A stretch of DNA of 64,000 bases from Margaritifera margaritifera (Eukaryota; Mollusca; Bivalvia; Unionida; Margaritiferidae). The stretch covers positions 7,609,001 to 7,673,000 of the forward strand of contig JAQPZY010001685.1 of the NCBI GenBank assembly GCA_029931535.1, given 5' to 3'. Below, one piece after another: positions 57,944-64,000 of the stretch (positions are counted from its first letter, which is position 1; each line of letters starts with the position of its first letter). The notes under the pieces are model-generated. The model had not been told where the DNA came from and did not search any database. It saw nothing but the letters and a program-made list of their open reading frames with translations. Both the position numbers and the translations under genes were made by a program.

Positions 57944-59440
57944 TATACACGTCTTCTGTCATTCATTCTTGTTATCAATTTATATCTATTTGTCTGTTTT
58001 TCAGTCTATGTATCTACAAGTGATGATCACAATGCAAGACACAAATATGAAAGAAGACCAGTATTTTATCATAGTTTTACAAAGTATGGTATTATATTCA
58101 TCATTTACTTTTACACAAAATATCATCACCATAACACTACATTAATGAGCACAAATTTTAGCAAAGAAGTTGAAACAAAACTAACAAAGATCTCAAAATG
58201 ATTTTGCATATGACATAATATGAACTTGAAAATACTACAAGAAAAGCACCCCTTTATAACTATTTTGTGTGTGCAATAATACACCATATACCAATATAGA
58301 AGACAAAATTAAATTATGAAATTAAAAATGAGGCCATGAATGAGCAGTGGCATAGTATACTGAAATATGAATGGTATATAGCGAAGATTTTATAGATTCC
58401 ATTCTTTGTGCTGGTATTAAGATATAAATGTACATACATACCTTCAATTGCTTAATTTATGCAGTCAGGATGCACACAAAGACTGAAATAAAAACATAGG
58501 CACCCTCTTTTCTGTTGATATTGTATATAAAGGTAAATTTCGCAAATATTCAATTTGAAAATTTTTATGATGACCCAAATAAATTGTACATATTCTGAGT
58601 TACTTATTATCAGAGGTTTATTATTTAGAATTAGATATATGATTGCAAACATTGCACGTCATCTCTGCTTGACAAATTGGTCCAAATGAACATGTGTTTC
58701 GTCCCCGGGGCTGATGTTCACTTTTCACAATTGGTGGGGGGTGGGGGAAGCATTGAGCCAGCGTCTCGTTCCTACACGCGTAAAATTGCGCGCGTTCCCC
58801 CCACCCAGGGGACAAAAAACGAAACGGTAGTAAGCCTCCAACTCCCCTCAATGCTGGCGTAAAACAGGAATTTTACACCATTTAAAAATATTGTACCTTA
58901 TTAATAATATAACTTTTTTTTTAAATTGCCACTTTAACATTTTAAATGTCAGGATTGTACAGATTCCCTTGAACACCTGACACAATGCTTTGGGTGTTGT
59001 ACATAATTGTTGAAAAGTCCTGACTCCTGGTTTGCACAGTCTATATTAATAGATATAAATACAAACTTTCTCTCTCCGTCGATTCACACACACAAACACA
59101 CATACACACACTGTATGCCACAAAGAAAAATATACATATGTGCTAACGCTCACCAACAAAAAATAGGGTGTAACTCAAGCATGAAAATATTACGTATAAA
59201 TACAGAACTCAGTAGTAGATGCAATGTTTGGCTATAGTATTCTACAAGCTGTTGAAGTTCGAAAAAGGGGTCCACTTTTTCTCAAATGTGTACGTTTTAT
59301 TATACAACTTTGCTAAATATTTTCCAGTTTTTTTATAGTATGAAACTGTAGTTTTGTAACTTGTAAAATATTTTTTTCTTTAAGCACTGCATTTTTTTTC
59401 TTTTACAATTTGTAAAAATTCTATCTAAAATTTTCATTTT
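57942..59440. other. Non-coding, one GC-rich patch
   Basis: The patch 58725-58860 ('ggtggggggtggggga', 'gcgcgcgttccccccaccc') is partly self-complementary and may be a worn MITE. No gene is supported. Confidence 0.4.
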
Positions 59441-60535
59441 TGGGGGAGTGGGGGCGATCTGTTATTTTAGTTTACGCTAAATTCCGTATCAGTTTCTGAA
59501 TTTTAGTATTACTTTTCGTCTCGGTCATATTGTTTATTTTTTCCAGATTTTGAAAAATCTCCGCTTAATTCCGTATTAGTTTTAGTCACGGACATATTTT
59601 TGAAATGTTTTTTAGTCTCCGCTCCATACTAAGTTTGGAATTTTAGTACTACATTTTGTCTAAGCCATAATTGTATTATTTTCTCCTGATTTTTTTTCAG
59701 TCTCCGACAAATTCCGTATTAGTTTCGGAATGTTATCACTACTTTTAGTTTAAGCCATAATTTTTGAATATTTTCCGAATTTTGTCAGTGACCACTAAAG
59801 TCACTATTAATTTCGGAATTGTATTACTTTCAGTCTAAGCCATCATTTCGATATTTTATCCATAGTTTTATTCAGTCTCCGCTTAATTCCGTATAAATTT
59901 CGGAATGTTAACATTACTTTTAGTCTCTGCAATATCTTTTAAATTTTTCCGGATTTTTTTTAGTTGTTGCAAGATATTAGTTTACGAATTTTAGTTCCAC
60001 TTTAATCTGTAATAATTTTTTTAATTTTTATTTCAGTCTAGGTTAAAGTTGGCATTAGTTTCTGCATTTAGCACTACTTTTAGTTTAAGTCATAATTTAA
60101 AAAAAAAATTGTTTCAGTCTGTTAAATTCCGAAGTAGTTTTAAAATTTTAGTACTTCTTTTAGTCTATGCCATAATTTTAACATTTTTACCTGAGTCTTT
60201 TTTTTTAGTCTCTGCTAAATTCTGTATTACATTGAGAATTATAGTGCTACTTGTAATCTAAGCCATCAAGTTTAAATTTTTTCCCAAGTGTTCTTTTACA
60301 GTCTCATCCAAATTCCGCATTGGTTTCGAAATGTTAGTATTACTTTCAGTCTCGGCCATAATTTTGAATATACTAATATGCCAGATATCATTTTAGTCTC
60401 AGCTAAAGTCCGTATTAGTTTCGAAATTTAATATTACTTTAGTCTCTGCCATTTTTATCTAATTTTTTTTTTCTTTTTCCTAGTCTTCGCTAAATTCGGT
60501 GACAGTTTCGTATTTTAGTGTTGTTATATGTGTTG
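59441..60535 (+). repeat. Diverged tandem repeat, about 1.1 kb
   Basis: About ten units of roughly 100-115 bp with the recurring words 'tctccgctaaattccgtatt', 'agtttcggaattttagtac', 'tacttttagtctaagccat' and 'aattttt--attttttcc'. Units differ by indels in their T-rich ends. No open frame spans it. Confidence 0.85.
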
Positions 60536-60765
60536 GTTCCCTTGATTACACCTATTTTATAACATCAGTACAATATATGCTGACACCGCCAACATTATTA
60601 TATGTTTCATAATGAGATACTGAAATATATCAGTGGGATAAATATAAAAAAAAAATAATTAAAGTTTTCCCCTTTAGATAATATATATGTCCTTAAGTAT
60701 GTTATTCAAATATGTATTTCCATATTTAGGCCTATATAATTTTTTTTCTTTCTTCTTCTTTTGAT

Positions 60766-60767
<2 letters not shown>

Positions 60768-60842
<75 letters not shown>
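60768..60842. repeat. (CT)n microsatellite
   Basis: About 37 CT units followed by a short CA run. Confidence 0.95.
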
Positions 60843-60849
<7 letters not shown>

Positions 60850-61720
60850 GGATGAATAGACCTTAAAATGTGTCAAGACTGTAGACCCTCTAGTATGAAT
60901 TTATTTAATCAATAAGGAGGCGCCATAAAAATGCCAATAAACGAACTCCAACCCGCCACCGCCAAGTAGGTTTCAAGTACTAACTTTTTTAAGTTAGTTT
61001 TCCAAATGAGTCCTGCAAATTATTAGTGACCGAACTTACATGAACTGTTGCTATAAGATATTCTGTCAACCATACAGTGTGCCGTTTACACTCTACGACA
61101 AACGGACACAACTTTACGAAAAACTCTTGGTTAAATATAGTAATAAAATTGTTTAAGTAGCGATTCTTACTCTCAACACAATCATAATCATGTTTGAAAA
61201 CGATGGAGAAATTGGGCATTGATGAGTGTTGATTACAAACCGAAATTATGTGACAATAGAAATTTGGGTGCAGTGTCTGTTATGGAACACGTCTGACTGC
61301 AAATATGCACAAAATCAAGAACCAAATTCCATACAAGTAAAATCACAATCATTAAAAACTTTTGTTTAAAATGTTACGCTCTGAAATATGTCGGATGTGA
61401 CCGCTCCGTGATATTTCTATTATACCCCTACCCTAACAATATTTACTGTATTAATCCACGCAAGAAATATGTTAACGAAAATAAAATTCTCTTCATTTTC
61501 GTTTGAAAACAGTCATTAATTTGACAAAATACACAGTTTGATGAATTATTTGTACAAGATAAATTTTTAAAAGGTAGCTGTCCTAAAATTATTGTAAATT
61601 TCGGAACTTCGAGTATTTTTGATGTAGTAATGAAGCCGTAAATCGCATTGGCACAGAATAGAGGAAAAAATCCATGCAAATCGACGGTTTTGTCTTAAAA
61701 TATATAATAAAAAGAAAATC
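60843..61720. other. Non-coding, nothing recognised
   Basis: Open frames on the minus strand (60989-61219, 61443-61679) have no recognisable domain. Confidence 0.4.
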
Positions 61721-61726
61721 TACGTT

Positions 61727-61792
61727 TTTTGAGTAGATATAAGGAAATGTTTTACTCGTGAAATTGAAATATTTCCTTATATCTACTCAAAA
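61727..61792. repeat. Perfect 22-bp hairpin
   Basis: TTTTGAGTAGATATAAGGAA(AT) at 61727-61748 is exactly inverted at 61771-61792 with a 22-nt loop. Weaker pairing extends outwards (atctacg / catagat). Likely a small MITE or part of one. Confidence 0.85.
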
Positions 61793-61979
61793 CACATAGA
61801 TATCCTCTCTCTATATAAATCTTGGATACATGTATGTAGCCATTAGGCAGGATTATATCGAAGGGACTTCCCTTCCTCTGTTTGGTTGTAAAAGGTGTTG
61901 GACGGTCTGTCTAAAATTAGGTGCTTGTCCACATTACTTTACCCACAAACTTTACATCCTACCCTTACACATCTGTTTG

Positions 61980-62340
61980 TAGGTGTGAGTGCCGCTCAGT
62001 AACAGTGTGCATTGGTTAGTAGGCATGGCTGTTGGTTAGTAGATGTGGGTGCTGGTCAGTAAGAATTCTGTGTTGGTCAGTAGGTGTGGATGAGGTCAGT
62101 AGGTGTATGTGCTGGTCAGTAAATGTTGGTGCTGGCCATTAACACTACTGGTTAGTAGGCGTAGATATTGGTTATTAGATGTGTGTTTATCAGTAAGACT
62201 GTGTTGGTCAGTATATATGTGGGTGATGGTCAGTAGGTGTATGTACTGGTCAGTAGATGAGGGTGCTGGTCAGTAACACTGTGTATTGGTTAGTATGCGT
62301 GGGTGCTGGTCAGTAGGTGGTGGTGCTAGTTAATAAAAGG
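61980..62340 (+). repeat. Minisatellite, about 18-22 bp units
   Basis: 'gtgctggtcagtaggtgt' and variants (gtgttggtcagta, 'ctggtcagtaac') repeat about seventeen times. Confidence 0.9.
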
Positions 62341-62527
62341 GTATGTTAAACCTTTGGAGATTTTTTTAAATTACATTTTCCCTGGTCTCCAAACTGGCCC
62401 ATAATGTTAAACCTATGGACATTCGGACACCTATTAAATACATGTTTTTTGTTGAGATAAATAATATCTTGCACTTAATCTCGTCCTTGGCAACCAAATG
62501 AAAAGTTAACTAGTTAGGCAAGACCCT

Positions 62528-62842
62528 TTCTGTTTTCATTAATTTCACAAATCAACCGTGGCAAATAGTGGTGTCACCAAATTATTATTATAAACATATG
62601 TTTATACCTTCCTTTTTTTTGCAAGTAGAAGAGAAGCACAAATTCCTAAATATTACGAATCCACGGAACTTCGAGCTGCAGTGCTAACAAAATGATCTTT
62701 CTCATATTGTTAAATTTTGCAAATCAATCGTGACAAATAGTAGTATCACCTAAATTTATTGTTATTATCAACATACTTTGATACCTTGCTTTTGCAAAAT
62801 AGAAGAATAGCGCAAAAACGCCTAAAGCTGCATGAATCTACC
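62528..62842 (+). repeat. Direct repeat, about 140 bp x 2, diverged
   Basis: 62528-62664 and 62697-62842 share 'aaatcaaccgtggcaaatag', 'gtcacc-aaatt-attatta' and 'gataccttgc-ttttgcaa'. The second copy ends where the GC-rich integrase block begins. Confidence 0.65.
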
Positions 62843-63700
62843 CACCCCATCGGGGGACTTGTTGAGGTAGTATATGACGGTCTGGCAAGAGGTTTCCCAT
62901 CGGTCGAGTATAACGTACGTATCCAGCGACCATACTGGATCTGTGGTGCGGCAGTTCCAATCCTCCTGTTCGCCAGTCGTTCAAATGTACCGCACAGGGG
63001 CCAGAGCATTGAGCGGCTGCCCGGTCGGCTTTCCCTAGCGGGTCGCATGTGCCGCAGGCAAGGCGCAGATGGCATCGACTGGTCTTGCGCCAGTAATGTG
63101 GGGCACCTCTTCATTCAGGGCAGACACCACGACCGGCAGTCGTGGAACCCATTCGACGCTACGCGTCGCCACCCCTTTTAGAAAGCAACAGCTCCTAGGC
63201 GTACTGGTGCCCAAACAGCCGCTCGGCCATGGTTCCATTAAACCACTCCACGATGCCTTGGGCCTGGTGGACGCCGGCATTGCGGCGCCACACGCAGAAG
63301 CCACGCATAGCCAATAGTTGCGACACGGCGCCCATAAAATCCCGCCTGGGATCGACCTTCACCAGCGTAGTCCACTGGCTCGGTCTCCGCTTGTAGATCC
63401 GTTCCAGCGCGACGGCAGGTTCGACAGCCTCCTTGCTGGACAAGGGCTCTACCGCCTTGCAGCGGTTGGAGACGTCCACCACGGCCAGCGCGTACTTTTA
63501 CATGCGCCGTCCAACCTTCTCGTGCGGCAGGAACAGGACGTCGGACTAGTGCACCTCGTTGGGGGTCGAGACGCTAAAACTCGGGTCGACGACTTTGCGT
63601 GGCGCCGGCAGGTAAATCTGCTACACGGACTGTCTTTTTAGCCAATCCCTGGCAGTGTCTGTCGGGACTCTGGCGGCCGCTGCCAGCTTTTAGCCGTCGC
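62843..63700 (-). pseudogene. Integrase (rve, DDE) of Polinton/adintovirus type, degenerate
   Basis: Read on the minus strand. An N-terminal 'ARDWLKRQ' helix-turn-helix-like segment (about 63640-63670) precedes the catalytic core. The first acidic residue is in 'SDVLFL' (about 63544). The second is the D of 'LVKVDP' (63351-63353). The glutamate is in 'GIVEWFN' (63246-63248), 34 residues after the second D in this copy, close to the D-D-35-E spacing of the family. A C-terminal region continues through 63035-63195 ('RLPVVVSALNEEV') to about 62843. Stops occur at about 63620 and 63550 and between the first two core strands at about 63500; frameshifts lie near 63195 and 63035. Such integrases insert linear virus-like DNA. 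Composition is GC-rich against AT-rich flanks, a sign of separate origin. Confidence 0.75.
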
Positions 63701-64000
63701 CTTCACTTCCAGTAACCCCTGGGTCTGTAGTAGACGGATGCAAGACGGGCCTCAATCGCTCCAGCCTGTTGGGCCCGCCTTCAGGTGGCTGCGACCCACC
63801 GACCGCGAACTTGGCTTTTATTACGCCCGTAACGAGCATGCGGCCAAGCCGCTCGCCGACGGCGGGTCACCTGACGGCCTTTAGGTCGTTGATCAGGTCC
63901 ACGTCGGCCTTGTGCCGGTCCCTCCTGTTGTTGCTGCGCAAGTACAACAGGTCGTGCCGGTTACACGTGGCGCCCAAGCAACTGATGGGCGACTCGCCCG
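63701..64000 (-). pseudogene. Phospholipase A2-like segment upstream of the integrase, partial
   Basis: The minus strand reads a 'C-x2-HDLLY' word at about 63960 followed by 'RDRHKADVDLIND' (about 63890-63930) and a helical 'VGERLGRMLV...VIKAKFAVG' (about 63815-63865). His-Asp-x-x-Tyr followed by a His/Lys-Ala-Asp helix resembles the phospholipase A2-like domain seen in parvovirus-like and Polinton-like virion proteins. A TGA near 63870 and a frameshift near 63690 separate it from the integrase. It continues past the window edge. Whether it was fused to the integrase or a neighbouring gene cannot be told. Confidence 0.5.

Noticed and set aside
62759..63181. 140-residue plus-strand frame in the GC-rich block
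   Set aside because: It is the antisense shadow of the minus-strand integrase, whose motifs are clear. The same applies to 63069-63317 and 63318-63641.

Overview
The window is AT-rich animal DNA with long introns, abundant microsatellites and dense, mostly decayed transposable elements. Several repeats have the look of those common in mollusc, especially bivalve, genomes: 'TTTAGCTCACCTG' type repeats, 'TTTGTAACCAGCATAACTCA' type repeats, tRNA-derived SINEs with a 'GTGTCCTTGGGCAAG' motif, and a Penelope-like element. A mollusc is therefore the best guess. This is inferred from repeats and gene structure, not from a species-specific marker.

Only two loci look like host genes. A Bcl-2 family gene of the Mcl-1 type lies on the minus strand: exon 1 at 50647-51186, an intron of about 5.3 kb, and exon 2 at 45273-45389. 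Its BH3-like, BH1 and BH2 regions and its C-terminal membrane anchor can all be read, and the intron falls right after the BH2 'GGW'. Head to head with it, on the plus strand, lies an open reading frame (53728-54114, with likely non-coding exons near 52.4-52.5 kb). It encodes a small protein with a good BH3 motif and an upstream 'RRNSAPP' motif resembling the 14-3-3 site of BAD. The two loci may be a divergent pair of an apoptosis inhibitor and a BH3-only antagonist.

Layout. 0-9 kb: non-coding repeats, including three copies of an unusual double-hairpin foldback element. 9.0-10.9 kb: a decayed CR1/L2-like LINE on the minus strand. 11.5-12.2 kb: a 50-bp minisatellite. 14.3-16.6 kb: a 2.27-kb DNA transposon with terminal inverted repeats, an 8-bp target duplication and a PHD-finger exon. 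19.1-21.3 kb: a SINE joined to a Penelope-like element, itself interrupted by a palindromic MITE. 22.1-23.4 kb: a hAT-like MITE and the 3' end of an RNase H-bearing LINE. 23.45-25.84 kb: a complete-looking but frameshifted DNA element with CACTG termini. 26.9-31.1 kb: SINE, minisatellite, LINE remnant and GC-rich coding debris split by a solo LTR. 35.6-37.3 kb: a second copy of that solo LTR, a GTTGCAACG-rich tract and a hAT-like MITE. 38-45 kb: mostly featureless. 45.3-54.1 kb: the apoptosis gene pair. 54-62.5 kb: microsatellites, hairpin repeats and a 1.1-kb diverged tandem repeat. 62.8-64 kb: GC-rich pseudogenised integrase of Polinton/adintovirus type, preceded upstream on the minus strand by a phospholipase-A2-like segment and running off the window.
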